From: Halomonas llamarensis
GTDB taxonomy: Bacteria; Pseudomonadota; Gammaproteobacteria; Pseudomonadales; Halomonadaceae
Direction of reading: 5' to 3'
Assembly: GCF_023555005.1 (NCBI RefSeq)
Contig: NZ_JAMJPJ010000009.1
Coordinates: 1-64,000 of the forward strand
Length of the DNA stretch: 64,000 bases
Shown piece by piece: positions 43,933 through 52,801 of this stretch. Made by a program: the position numbers and the translations under genes. The stretch's first letter is position 1. Each line of letters starts with the position of its first letter. Below the pieces are notes generated by a model, which was not told the origin of the DNA, did no database searches, and was given only the letters and a program-made list of their open reading frames with translations.

Positions 43933-44733
43933 TTAGTGGGACATTGGCTGACTTGCAAGCTGACGTTGGCGCACCGCTTCAAACAAACAGATGCCAGTGG
44001 CAACGGATACATTGAGACTTGAGACTTGGCCTGCCATCGGCAGCTTGGCCAAGTGATCACACGCTTCACGGGTTAGGCGACGCATCCCCTTACCTTCAGC
44101 TCCCATGACTAGCGCAACAGGGCCGATAAAATCCATCTCATACACGCTGGCACTGGCCTCACCGGCGGCACCGGTAATCCACACACCGGCATCTTTAAGT
44201 TTACCCAGTGTACGCGCCAAGTTGGTGACTTGGTAAACCGGCACGGATTCCGCCGCGCCACACGCTACTTTGCGCACAGTGGCGTTCAGCGGTGCCGCTT
44301 TATCCTTGGCCACAATCACCCCATGGGCACCAGCCGCATCGGCGCTGCGCAAACAGGCGCCGAAGTTATGCACATCGGTCACGCCATCAAGCACAAGAAA
44401 CAGCGGCGCTGCCGCCGGTTGCCATGTGCGCAGCTTAAGCAATAGCGACTCCTCACCCTCAGGCATCAGTGGCGGGCAAAAAGCCACCACCCCCTGATGC
44501 GCAGCCCCTTGGGTTAGCTGATCCAACGCCTCCCGCGGGTGCTCTTTTACACTGGCACCAGCGGACTGTGCCTGTGCAATGATCGCATGAAGCCGCTTGC
44601 TCGCACCTTGCTGTATCCATAGCACCTTAGGCGATTCACCGCGCTCTAGCAGACTTTCCAGTGCATGAATCCCAAACACCTGATCTAACCCTTCAGGTGG
44701 ACGCGGTCCACGGCGTGATGACGCTGATTTCAC
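43933..44733 (-). CDS. rlmB: 23S rRNA (guanosine-2'-O-)-methyltransferase RlmB
   Basis: The 266-aa SPOUT methyltransferase has the three knot motifs: LDGVTDVHNFGACLRSADAAG near residue 113, LVMGAEGKGMRRLTREACD near 212, and IPM-type GQVSSLNVSVATGICLFE near 235. The N-terminal L30e-like domain (VFGIHALESLLER) binds RNA. RlmB methylates G2251 in the 23S P loop. The start is GTG 44733 with AAGGA 6 nt upstream. It follows rnr on the same strand, the common gammaproteobacterial order. Confidence 0.95.
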   Translation of the reverse strand: MKSASSRRGPRPPEGLDQVFGIHALESLLERGESPKVLWIQQGASKRLHAIIAQAQSAGASVKEHPREALDQLTQGAAHQGVVAFCPPLMPEGEESLLLKLRTWQPAAAPLFLVLDGVTDVHNFGACLRSADAAGAHGVIVAKDKAAPLNATVRKVACGAAESVPVYQVTNLARTLGKLKDAGVWITGAAGEASASVYEMDFIGPVALVMGAEGKGMRRLTREACDHLAKLPMAGQVSSLNVSVATGICLFEAVRQRQLASQPMSH

Positions 44734-44811
44734 TCTTAATCCTTATACGTTGCCAATCTTGCTTGCTTTTAGCCGCAGAAAATAGCCATAACAAAACACC
44801 CCACCGCAAGG

Positions 44812-47157
44812 TTACGACTTGCGCGGCCCGCGGCGAGAACGGCGCTGACCGTCATTATTATGACGTTTAGCCGATTGCTCGCTACGCTGTTTGCGCGGCT
44901 GACGGCGTGGGCGCGGCTTCTCATCGGCGAGACTGAAATCAATCTTGCGATCATCCATATCGACGCGCGCTACCTGAACCGTCACCCCATCGCCTAAGCG
45001 ATACGACGCTCCGGTGCGCTCGCCTTTAAGGCGGTGTTTTTCTGCTTCGTAATGATAGTAGTCAGACGGCAAAGAAGTGACATGCACTAACCCCTCGACG
45101 AAGAACTCATCAAGGCGCACAAAGAGGCCAAACTGCGTGACGGACGCCACCGTTCCCTCGAAGGTTTCGCCGAGTTTGTCCGACATAAACTCGCATTTCA
45201 GCCAGCTTTCGACGTCGCGGGTCGCATCATCTGCGCGACGCTCGGTCATTGAGCAGTGTTCGCCCAACTCGACCATCTGCTCAAAGGTGTAAGGACACCA
45301 CTTACTCGGCGGCTCCACCGGCGCACCTTCGACCCGCAATACCGTATTGGTTTGCCGCGGCCCACGCAGCACCGAACGGATCGCGCGATGCACGAGCAAG
45401 TCAGGGTAGCGACGAATCGGCGAGGTAAAGTGAGCATATGCTTGATACGCCAGACCAAAATGGCCCTCGTTTTGCGGCGAGTAGACCGCTTGATTCATCG
45501 TACGCAGCATCACCGTTTGGATGATGTCGGCGTCGGGGCGACCCGCGATGGTTTCACGCAGCGTTTGGAAATCCTGCGGTGTTGGGTCGTCACCACCTGG
45601 CAGCGTTAACCCCAGCTCGTTCAAGAACAAGCGTAATTTATCCAACCGCTCGGGCGTGGGTTTTTCGTGAATCCGGTACAGCGCCGGAAGGTCGTGCTTG
45701 TCCAAAAAGCGCGCTGTCGCCACGTTCGCCGCTAGCATGCACTCTTCGATCATTTTATGCGCATCGTTACGGGTACGCGGCACGATTTTTTCGATCTTGC
45801 GCTCATCATTAAAGATAATCGCCGTCTCGGTGGTATCAAAGTCAATCGCACCGCGCTCTTCCCGCGCCTTACGCAGCAGGTAATAGAGCTCATGCAGGTC
45901 TTTAAGTGGCGCCACGAGGTTTTGATGCTCTTCGCGCAACGCCTTACCTTCCTCGCTTTCCTGATCCAGGATCGCCGCGACTTTGTTGTACGTCAGACGC
46001 GCGTGAGAGTTCATTACCGCCTCGTAGAAACGGTAGCGGCTGATAGCCCCGGTCTTGGAGATATTCATCTCGCAAACCATTACCAAGCGATCCACTTGCG
46101 GATTCAGCGAACAGAGCCCATTAGAAAGTAGCTCCGGCAACATGGGAACCACTTGACCGGGGAAGTAAACCGAGTTGCCACGCGTGCGCCCCTCATCATC
46201 TAACGGCGCACCGGGACGTACGTAATGGGAGACATCAGCAATCGCTACCAGCAACTTCCAACTGCCTGACTTGGTTTTCCACGCGCAGACGGCATCGTCA
46301 AAGTCTTTGGCTGATTCGTCGTCGATGGTGACAAGCGGGACATCACGCAGGTCAACGCGATTTTTCTTATCATCTTCTTCTACTTCTGCGGAGATCGTGG
46401 CGATTTGGTCCAGCACTTCCGGCGGAAATTCTGCAGGGATATCATAACTGCGGATCGCAATATCGATTTCCATACCAGGGTCCATACGTTCACCCAGCAC
46501 TTCCACTACCTCACCAACCGGCTGAACGCGTGTCGCCGGCTGCTGGGTAATGTTGGCAGAAATCACTTGACCATCTTTTGCCCCACCGCAAGCACTGTGC
46601 GGAATGATGACTTCTTGAGTGATACGTGGATTTTCCGGGATCAGGATGCCAAATTCAGGCGTGTTGCTGCGGTAAACCCCCACCATGGTTTGTGTGTTGC
46701 GCGCCAGCACCTCTGCAATTGTGGCCTCATCACGACCACGGCGGTCACGACCGCTAACCCGCACGAGGACATAGTCGCCGTGAAATACGCGCCGCATCTG
46801 TCTGGGAGGCAAAACGAGATCAGGCTTTTTGCCATCGTCGCGCAAGAAAAAGCCAAAGCCATCACGGTGTCCTAATACCTTGCCCTTGATCAAATCTAGC
46901 TTATCAATCAAGGCATAGGCACCACGCCGGTCGCGCAGGACCTGGCCATCGCGCTCCATGGCAGCGAGACGACGGCGCACCGCCTCCTGCAGGTCTTCAT
47001 CTTCAAGACCCAGTAGGCGGCTCATATCCTCATGGGTAATCGGCCTGCCATACGTTTCCAGCGCTTCTAGCAAATATTCCCGGCTTGGCGCGGGGTTATC
47101 GTACTTGTGCGCTTCGCGGCTGGCGTGCGGATCATCACTTAACGACCAGTGCTTCAT
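44812..47157 (-). CDS. rnr: Ribonuclease R
   Basis: The 781-aa processive 3'-5' exoribonuclease shows, in order, an N-terminal helix-turn-helix (SREYLLEALETYGRPITHEDM), cold-shock domains (GKVLGHRDGFGFFLRDDG), the RNB catalytic domain with Asp ligands in TIDDESAKDFDDAVCAW near residue 265, an S1 domain (GTVASVTQFGLFVRLDEFFVEG) near 640, and a basic tail rich in Arg and Lys. ATG 47157 is preceded by AAGGATG; a start at 47199 has no support. RNase R degrades structured RNA and takes part in rRNA quality control. Confidence 0.96.
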   Translation of the reverse strand: MKHWSLSDDPHASREAHKYDNPAPSREYLLEALETYGRPITHEDMSRLLGLEDEDLQEAVRRRLAAMERDGQVLRDRRGAYALIDKLDLIKGKVLGHRDGFGFFLRDDGKKPDLVLPPRQMRRVFHGDYVLVRVSGRDRRGRDEATIAEVLARNTQTMVGVYRSNTPEFGILIPENPRITQEVIIPHSACGGAKDGQVISANITQQPATRVQPVGEVVEVLGERMDPGMEIDIAIRSYDIPAEFPPEVLDQIATISAEVEEDDKKNRVDLRDVPLVTIDDESAKDFDDAVCAWKTKSGSWKLLVAIADVSHYVRPGAPLDDEGRTRGNSVYFPGQVVPMLPELLSNGLCSLNPQVDRLVMVCEMNISKTGAISRYRFYEAVMNSHARLTYNKVAAILDQESEEGKALREEHQNLVAPLKDLHELYYLLRKAREERGAIDFDTTETAIIFNDERKIEKIVPRTRNDAHKMIEECMLAANVATARFLDKHDLPALYRIHEKPTPERLDKLRLFLNELGLTLPGGDDPTPQDFQTLRETIAGRPDADIIQTVMLRTMNQAVYSPQNEGHFGLAYQAYAHFTSPIRRYPDLLVHRAIRSVLRGPRQTNTVLRVEGAPVEPPSKWCPYTFEQMVELGEHCSMTERRADDATRDVESWLKCEFMSDKLGETFEGTVASVTQFGLFVRLDEFFVEGLVHVTSLPSDYYHYEAEKHRLKGERTGASYRLGDGVTVQVARVDMDDRKIDFSLADEKPRPRRQPRKQRSEQSAKRHNNDGQRRSRRGPRKS

Positions 47158-47411
47158 ACAGTCAACATCCTTGATGGCGTTATTAAAAAACAGTGACATA
47201 TCGCAGACGAAATACGCCGCGAACGGGCAGGTTCAGCGCTGTAAACGCTAAAAATATCGGAGTTTTGTTTGGTCATGACTGCAGTATAGCGCCGCCGGAT
47301 CAATCACCCAACCGTCTAAGGAGCGAAAATAGTGCGCCGCTCCGTTTTAGAGAGGCTTAATTTATGGCCTGGCAGCCTCAAAACGAGGTGTCTTGAGCGC
47401 CGCAAAAAGTC

Positions 47412-47439
47412 TTGCATTTCATCGCTGCCTCGGTATCAT
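47412..47439 (+). promoter_or_regulatory. Promoter of the tRNA-Leu cluster
   Basis: TTGCAT (47412-47417) and TATCAT (47434-47439) are spaced by 16 bp. The first tRNA begins 12 bp after the -10 box, and GCGCC follows it as a possible GC-rich discriminator, as expected for a stable-RNA promoter. Confidence 0.55.
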
Positions 47440-47450
47440 ACGCGCCACTT

Positions 47451-47537
47451 GCCCAGATGGCGGAATTGGTAGACGCGCTAGCTTCAGGTGCTAGTGTCCG
47501 TATGGACGTGGAGGTTCAAGTCCTCTTCTGGGCACCA
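47451..47537 (+). tRNA. tRNA-Leu (anticodon CAG), copy 1
   Basis: This 87-nt type II tRNA has encoded CCA. The acceptor pair GCCCAGA/TCTGGGC, D-arm AATTGGTAGACG, anticodon loop CTTCAGGTG, long variable arm with GTCC/GGAC stem, and T-loop TTCAAGT are all present. Confidence 0.97.
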
Positions 47538-47603
47538 ATAATTGACGGTGCATATGCTTCGTCATTTGTTAGTGCAAAAGCAAGAAAAGTAAGATTTGTG
47601 TTC

Positions 47604-47690
47604 GCCCAGGTGGCGGAATTGGTAGACGCGCTAGCTTCAGGTGCTAGTGACCGTATGGTCGTGGAGGTTCAAGTCCTCTCCTGGGCACCA
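47604..47690 (+). tRNA. tRNA-Leu (anticodon CAG), copy 2
   Basis: This 87-nt copy is nearly identical to the first. The acceptor pair is GCCCAGG/CCTGGGC, and the variable-arm stem is GACC/GGTC. CCA is encoded. It lies 66 bp after copy 1. Confidence 0.97.
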
Positions 47691-47735
47691 CGCGAACGCA
47701 AATTGTAAAAACGCTTAAAAGACCGTATGTGACAT

Positions 47736-47822
47736 GCCCAGGTGGCGGAATTGGTAGACGCGCTAGCTTCAGGTGCTAGTGACCGTATGGTTGTGGAGGT
47801 TCAAGTCCTCTCCTGGGCACCA
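47736..47822 (+). tRNA. tRNA-Leu (anticodon CAG), copy 3
   Basis: This 87-nt copy has acceptor GCCCAGG/CCTGGGC and variable-arm stem GACC/GGTT, which includes a G-U pair. CCA is encoded. It lies 45 bp after copy 2. No clear terminator is visible in the 106 bp that follow. Confidence 0.97.
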
Positions 47823-47928
47823 AGGCAACATCGATATTCCCTCTATTATTACGTCCCTATCATTAAACAACGCGACCGACCAGCGCCGCGCTAGATACAC
47901 TTATACCTATCCCCACACCCTGCTGACG

Positions 47929-48783
47929 TTACTGGAATCGCCCCGGCCGATTCGCCACTTGCTCAACGGCCCAGCCTTGCGTGTGAACTTGCCTTTCTAG
48001 TGCTGATTCCTGCGAGGCCGAAAGCTCGGGGAAAAAATCAAGCCCCGTGCGTGCTTCTACCTCGTCAATGGAGACCAAATAGTCGTCTAATGGCTCATTC
48101 CCCCGCACGTTCTGCGGCATGATAAACGCCAACGCACGCGGTGTTTTCGGGTGCGGCGCGACGATGATTTTATAAAACGCCTCGGGCACCTCAATAAAGC
48201 CAAGGCGGTTAAAGGCGTTATCCATAAAATTTTCAGGATAAATAGGCCCTGTTACCACTTGCAGGCGCTCATAACGAGGCGCGAAGTGGTCCATCACCGC
48301 TTCTTCTAAACGCTGCCAAAGTTGCCGGTTTAAGTTTGGCCGCTGCGGCGACATATTACTCATCAAAAACGTATCAACTTGCGCATCACGACCATGCACC
48401 GCAGCAATGGCATAATTGGGCGCCAAATGGCCGCGATCATAACCGCTACCGGCATAACTACCGGTGCCGATCGGCCACAGGGTGCGCCAATCGGCTTTAA
48501 AGCCAGGGCGAGAGCCAATGCTGGTATTTTCCACCGCCTCTACTTGGTAGCTGACCCATAGGGCGCCTGCCCGCACGTCGGACCATCCCGCTAAGTAGCC
48601 ATTATTACGCAAAACACGGTGTATTGAAGTCGGCGTTAAGCTCTCCCAACTGGGCACCCCCATCCACGTATAATCATCACGGTACTGGCGCTCCTGATAC
48701 TGCCAAAGCCCGGACGCCATCAGCACAAAAAGCAACGACACCCCTAAGCGGCGCCCTTGACGACGCCAGCGCAAAAACGACAT
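47929..48783 (-). CDS. DNA/RNA non-specific endonuclease (NUC1 family), membrane-anchored or secreted
   Basis: The protein is about 284 aa. A basic N-terminus is followed by a hydrophobic segment (LGVSLLFVLMASGLWQY) that would anchor or export it. The active-site motif YDRGHLAPNYAI near residue 130 has the catalytic His of the Serratia nuclease/NUC1 family. MSNMSPQRPNLNRQLWQRLE supplies the Asn metal ligand about 30 residues later. Start choice is open: ATG 48783, TTG 48789 (9 nt after GGAG) or GTG 48831. A role in scavenging extracellular nucleic acid fits the nucleoside operon elsewhere, as inference. Confidence 0.85.
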   Translation of the reverse strand: MSFLRWRRQGRRLGVSLLFVLMASGLWQYQERQYRDDYTWMGVPSWESLTPTSIHRVLRNNGYLAGWSDVRAGALWVSYQVEAVENTSIGSRPGFKADWRTLWPIGTGSYAGSGYDRGHLAPNYAIAAVHGRDAQVDTFLMSNMSPQRPNLNRQLWQRLEEAVMDHFAPRYERLQVVTGPIYPENFMDNAFNRLGFIEVPEAFYKIIVAPHPKTPRALAFIMPQNVRGNEPLDDYLVSIDEVEARTGLDFFPELSASQESALERQVHTQGWAVEQVANRPGRFQ

Positions 48784-48899
48784 ACCCAAACGACGACACT
48801 CCCTATCATGAAATAACGAACCGCTTAACACTTAGATACACAACGCTAATTTAAGTGAGCCGATCGCTCAGCCCATATCCCTCAACAAGGCGATGCGCC

Positions 48900-49175
48900 T
48901 TACCAACCGAGTGAGAACATCGTCTCAAGATCGTGACGAGAGTGAACCTGCATCGCATTGAGGGTTTCGGTATCGCTAATTCCCTCAACGGAATTCAAGC
49001 GTTCAGTAACAAGGTCGGCCAAGCGTTCAAAATCACGGGTACGTGCAATCGCGACCAAATCGTAGCGACCACATGTCGAGTAGACTTCACTAATCCCTTC
49101 AACATCGGCTAAACGCTCTGCCACGGCTTTGACCTGGCCCTTTTCGGTATTAATTAAAATCACAGCATTTTGCAT
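48900..49175 (-). CDS. Stand-alone RAM/Lrp-AsnC ligand-binding domain protein
   Basis: This 91-aa protein consists only of the alpha-beta RAM domain found at the C-terminus of Lrp/AsnC regulators. It starts MQNAVILINTEKGQ, has EGISEVYSTCGRYDLVAIA near residue 25, and ends TLNAMQVHSRHD plus a short tail. There is no DNA-binding helix-turn-helix. Such proteins oligomerise and may bind amino acids or modulate full-length Lrp. AGG lies before ATG 49175. It appears to be a single-gene transcript. Confidence 0.88.
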   Translation of the reverse strand: MQNAVILINTEKGQVKAVAERLADVEGISEVYSTCGRYDLVAIARTRDFERLADLVTERLNSVEGISDTETLNAMQVHSRHDLETMFSLGW

Positions 49176-49456
49176 TTCACAACCTCACTTACACGCAGAA
49201 AAAACATAAAAAGTAGAAGCAGCTTCAGAAGTATAACAGTGCCCTGCCAAGCCGCGTAGCTTTACAAGAAAGCCATCCTTCACATACCGCGCGTGGCGAA
49301 TTGTCGCTATCGCACTAAGGTTATTCGCACTCTGGTGTGCGTTCCGCTAATATGAAGACGAACTCCGCAAAGCAGGTCGTGTCGGAGCATTGAAGAGGTG
49401 GAAAACCACCCGACCACCGTGACCAAACGTCAGACCGTGACGAGAAAGGAGATATC

Positions 49457-49771
49457 ATGGCTAATTATAGTCGTCGTGACTTTATGCGTAACAGCGTGCT
49501 CGGCCTTGCCGCTTTGCCGCTTGGTGCTGGCATCCTGTCGAAGACAGCTTTTGCCCAAGACCTGCCGCGCCTGGACCCATCTGCAGCCAACGCCCAAGCG
49601 CTTAATTACGTAGAAGTCGCCAGTGAAGCCAGCGACCACCCGGCTTATGAAGAAGGTGAACGCTGCGATAACTGCATGTTCTATACAGCAGATAATCAAG
49701 GATGTCAGCTGTTCCCGCAGAACAGCGTCGAACCCGCTGGCTGGTGCCAGTCTTGGACGTCAGCAGGTTAA
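49457..49771 (+). CDS. High-potential iron-sulfur protein (HiPIP), Tat-exported
   Basis: The 104-aa protein has a twin-arginine signal: SRRDFMRNSVLGLAALPLG, with cleavage expected after AFA near residue 34. The mature part has four Cys in the HiPIP pattern C-x2-C-x9-C-x13-C (ERCDNCMFY, GCQLFP, GWCQSW) that hold one [4Fe-4S] cluster. It works as a soluble periplasmic electron carrier, as in other halophilic proteobacteria. AAAGGAG lies 5 nt before ATG 49457. About 280 bp upstream hold no gene. It ends at a long hairpin. Confidence 0.95.
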   Translation: MANYSRRDFMRNSVLGLAALPLGAGILSKTAFAQDLPRLDPSAANAQALNYVEVASEASDHPAYEEGERCDNCMFYTADNQGCQLFPQNSVEPAGWCQSWTSAG

Positions 49772-49784
49772 AACTAGCGCCACT

Positions 49785-49840
49785 ACGACGCTAAACACAA
49801 AGAAGCCCGCTCATGCGGGTTTCTTCGTGTTTAGCGTCGT
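49785..49840. terminator. Long bidirectional terminator between HiPIP and spoVR
   Basis: A 26-bp stem with two mismatches runs from ACGACGCTAAACAC to AGCCCGC, with the reverse arm at 49815-49840 and a 4-nt loop. TTTCTTCGTG falls within the right arm. It lies between two convergent genes, 14 bp after the HiPIP stop. Confidence 0.85.
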
Positions 49841-49889
49841 GTTTAACATGCGGTATGCTTAAAAAGCCAAAGACCGACATTCACTCCCT

Positions 49890-51455
49890 TTATTCCTGAT
49901 TGTCTTCAACCGGCCAATGGTAATGTCGCATGACACGGCCCTCCTGCATCGACACCAACTTCACCGGGAACCCCCACAGCTGGTGAAGATAACGAATAAC
50001 GGGGTAGACGCTACGCGCAAGCGGTCGGCGGCTATCTTGAACATGATGCAGGGTGAGCGAGCGGTCGCCGCGAATCGCCGCCTCAACCACCTGGATATTG
50101 GGCTCGCGCACCGATAGCGCGTACTGGGTCGCCAACGCCTCGCGTACGCGACGATAGCCACGCTCGTTATGAATGGCCGCTACATTCAGCATCTCTTCTT
50201 GATCGTCATCCACCACCATGAAAAGCTTAAGATCGCGCATGACCTTGGGTGATAAGAACTGCTGAATAAACGATTCATCTTTGAAGTTACGCATGGCAAA
50301 TTCCAACGTTTCTCGCCAAGGGCTTCCTGCCATATCTGGAAACCACTGACGATCTTCCACCGTTGGCGCTTCGCAGATACGTTTGATATCCATAAAAATC
50401 GCAAACCCCAGCGCATAAGGGTTGATGCCGCTGTAATAGGGGCTATCGAAATCGGGCTGATTAATCACCGCCGCATGCGACTGCAAAAACTCCAACATCA
50501 GCCCTTCGTCTACCTTACCCTCGTCATACAAGCGGTTCATCAGCGTATAGTGCCAAAAGCACGCCCAGCCCTCGTTCATCACCTGCGTTTGCCGCTGAGG
50601 GTAAAAATACTGCGCTAATTTACGCACGATACGCACCATTTCGCGCTGCCAGGGTGCGAGAAGCGGGGCATTCTTTTCGATGAAGTAGAGTAGATTTTCC
50701 TGCGGCTCCGGCGGGTATACACCGCCGACGTGAAGCCCAAGCGGGTCGTCCTCCTGCGATAGCGAGCCAGGCAGCGGTTCACTGCCGTCGGGGGCATCCG
50801 GAATGGTTCGCCACAGCAGGTTCACTTGGGTTTGCAGATACGCTTCGCGCTCCCCTTGGCGCTTGGCCTCTTCCTGTGCGGAGATGGGCGAGGGACGTTT
50901 GTAGCGATCAACACCATAGTTTTGCAGCGCGTGACAGGCATCTAACAGCTGCTCTACCGCCGCCACCCCGTGACGCTCTTCACACTTGGCGATGTACTTA
51001 CGTGCAAACACCAGGTAATCGACGATGGAGTCGGCATCTGTCCACGTGCGAAACAGGTAGCTCCCTTTAAAAAATGAGTTATGACCGTAGCAGGCATGTG
51101 CCATGACCAGCACCTGCATCATCAACGTGTTCTCTTCCATGAGGTAGGCAATGCAAGGGTTGGAGTTGATCACGAGTTCATACGCCAATCCCATTTGCCC
51201 GCGTTTGTACGCCTGCTCGACGGCCAAGAACTGTTTACCGAAGGACCAGTGGTGATAGCCCACCGGCATGCCAACGCTAGCGTAAGCATCCATCATCTGC
51301 TCGGTGGTGATGATTTCCATCTGATTGGGGTACGTATCCAGGCGATACTCGTCGGCAAGCCTTGCAAGCTCGGCATCAAAGCGTTCCAACACGGCAAAGT
51401 TCCAGTCAGAGCCGGTCGCAATGGGCTGGCGTTTTTTACTCCCATGAGCACTCAT
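49890..51455 (-). CDS. spoVR: SpoVR family protein
   Basis: The 521-aa protein shows the family's N-terminal AYASVGMPVGYHHWSFGKQF near residue 60, VINSNPCIAYLMEENT near 105, and the conserved NEGWACFWHYTLMNRLYDEG region near 295. Its biochemical function is unknown; in Escherichia coli the yeaG-yeaH-ycgB set responds to stress and starvation. ATG 51455 lies 5 nt after GGAGG and 10 bp after yeaH, so it is the third gene of prkA-yeaH-spoVR. Confidence 0.95.
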   Translation of the reverse strand: MSAHGSKKRQPIATGSDWNFAVLERFDAELARLADEYRLDTYPNQMEIITTEQMMDAYASVGMPVGYHHWSFGKQFLAVEQAYKRGQMGLAYELVINSNPCIAYLMEENTLMMQVLVMAHACYGHNSFFKGSYLFRTWTDADSIVDYLVFARKYIAKCEERHGVAAVEQLLDACHALQNYGVDRYKRPSPISAQEEAKRQGEREAYLQTQVNLLWRTIPDAPDGSEPLPGSLSQEDDPLGLHVGGVYPPEPQENLLYFIEKNAPLLAPWQREMVRIVRKLAQYFYPQRQTQVMNEGWACFWHYTLMNRLYDEGKVDEGLMLEFLQSHAAVINQPDFDSPYYSGINPYALGFAIFMDIKRICEAPTVEDRQWFPDMAGSPWRETLEFAMRNFKDESFIQQFLSPKVMRDLKLFMVVDDDQEEMLNVAAIHNERGYRRVREALATQYALSVREPNIQVVEAAIRGDRSLTLHHVQDSRRPLARSVYPVIRYLHQLWGFPVKLVSMQEGRVMRHYHWPVEDNQE

Positions 51456-51465
51456 CAAAACCTCC

Positions 51466-52755
51466 TTAACCGGCTTGGCTCAAGCGGCGCTTGAATAGCT
51501 CGCGGAACACCGGGTAGATCTCGCCCGCTTCGACAATCTTGCGCATGGCGAAACGCTCGGGAAATTGTGCCGCCACATTTTCATACTCCTGCCACAGCGA
51601 TTGATGGTCGTGGGGCGTGATTTCCACATAGGTGTAATACTGCAGCTGTGGCATCAGCTCTTTGACCAGTAACTCGCGGCAAGTGCCGGAATCATCGTCC
51701 CAGTTATCGCCGTCGCTGGCCTGTGCCACATAAAGGTTCCATTGGTTCGGCGGGTAACGCGTCTCGATAATGTTATTCACCAGCGTCAAGGCACTCGACA
51801 CGATGGTTCCGCCGGTTTCGCGAGAGTAGAAAAACTCCTCCTCGCCGACTTCGCGGGCCGTGGTGTGGTGACGCACAAACACCAGCTCCACTTTTTCGTA
51901 GTGTTTCTCCAAAAAGAGATACAGCAGCAAAAAAAAGCGCTTGGCGATATCTTTATGGTGTTGTGTCATCGAACCGGACACATCCATCACACAGAACATC
52001 ACGGCTTTGCTGGAAGGCTGCGGTTGCGCTTGCAACTGGTGGTAGCGCAGATCGTAGGTGTCGATGAACGGCACGGCTTCGATACGCTTTTTCAGCCGCT
52101 CGATTTCCGCTATTAGCTCGCTGATGCGGGCAGGGTTGCGTAATACTGGGTCTTTTCGCTCTTCTGCCGTTAGCGCCGCTTCTGCTTCTCTCAGAGCACG
52201 CTTGATTGGAGCGCGCATCGCGATACGCCGAGCATAGGCCTCGCGCATCGAGCGGGTAATGCTGATCCGCGACGGCACCCCCTCGCGCGCTAACCCCGCC
52301 CGCACCATTTTTACTTCTTCCATTGATTTCAGCGGCTTGCGCTGCAGATGCGGCAACTCCAAGCCGTCAAAGACAAATTCCAGAAACTCTTCCCGGCTTA
52401 GGGTGAAAGCGAATTCGTCCATGCCTTCGCCCTGATTCGACGCCCCTCCTTCGCCGGCACCACCACCGCCACCCTGACCGTCGGGGCGGCGGATTTTGTC
52501 TCCCTCAACAAACTCCTTGTTACCCGGCGCAACAATGCTTCTCTCTCCGCCGTGCCCATGCTGGAACACCGGCTCGGCGATATCTTTGGCGGGGATCGAC
52601 ACCTTTTCGCCGCGCTCCATATCGGTAATGGAGCGGCGGTTGACTGCTTCCTCTACCGAGCGCTTGATATGCTTGCGATAGCGCTCCAAAAAACGCTGCC
52701 GATTTACCGCGCTCTTGTGCTTGGCATTGGGGCGTCGATCAATAAAGTAGGTCAT
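51466..52755 (-). CDS. yeaH: YeaH/YhbH family protein (DUF444)
   Basis: The 429-aa protein begins [22 protein letters not shown] and has a Gly-rich linker ([17 protein letters not shown]) near residue 98. A VWA-like C-terminal half follows, with [21 protein letters not shown] near 245 carrying the MIDAS-type DxSxS motif. It is the middle partner of the kinase PrkA/YeaG and SpoVR. ATG 52755 follows GGAGG; the frame to 52794 overlaps the intergenic gap. It acts in the cytosol, probably as an adaptor, which is inference. Confidence 0.94.
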   Translation of the reverse strand: MTYFIDRRPNAKHKSAVNRQRFLERYRKHIKRSVEEAVNRRSITDMERGEKVSIPAKDIAEPVFQHGHGGERSIVAPGNKEFVEGDKIRRPDGQGGGGGAGEGGASNQGEGMDEFAFTLSREEFLEFVFDGLELPHLQRKPLKSMEEVKMVRAGLAREGVPSRISITRSMREAYARRIAMRAPIKRALREAEAALTAEERKDPVLRNPARISELIAEIERLKKRIEAVPFIDTYDLRYHQLQAQPQPSSKAVMFCVMDVSGSMTQHHKDIAKRFFLLLYLFLEKHYEKVELVFVRHHTTAREVGEEEFFYSRETGGTIVSSALTLVNNIIETRYPPNQWNLYVAQASDGDNWDDDSGTCRELLVKELMPQLQYYTYVEITPHDHQSLWQEYENVAAQFPERFAMRKIVEAGEIYPVFRELFKRRLSQAG

Positions 52756-52801
52756 ATGACCTCCTAAAACAGGCATCAAGCGTAAAACACGCAAACCGCG
52801 C

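Noticed and set aside
47451..47822. CRISPR-like array of repeated units
   Set aside because: The three repeats are 87-nt tRNA-Leu genes with cloverleaf pairing and encoded CCA. Spacing and length do not fit a CRISPR array.
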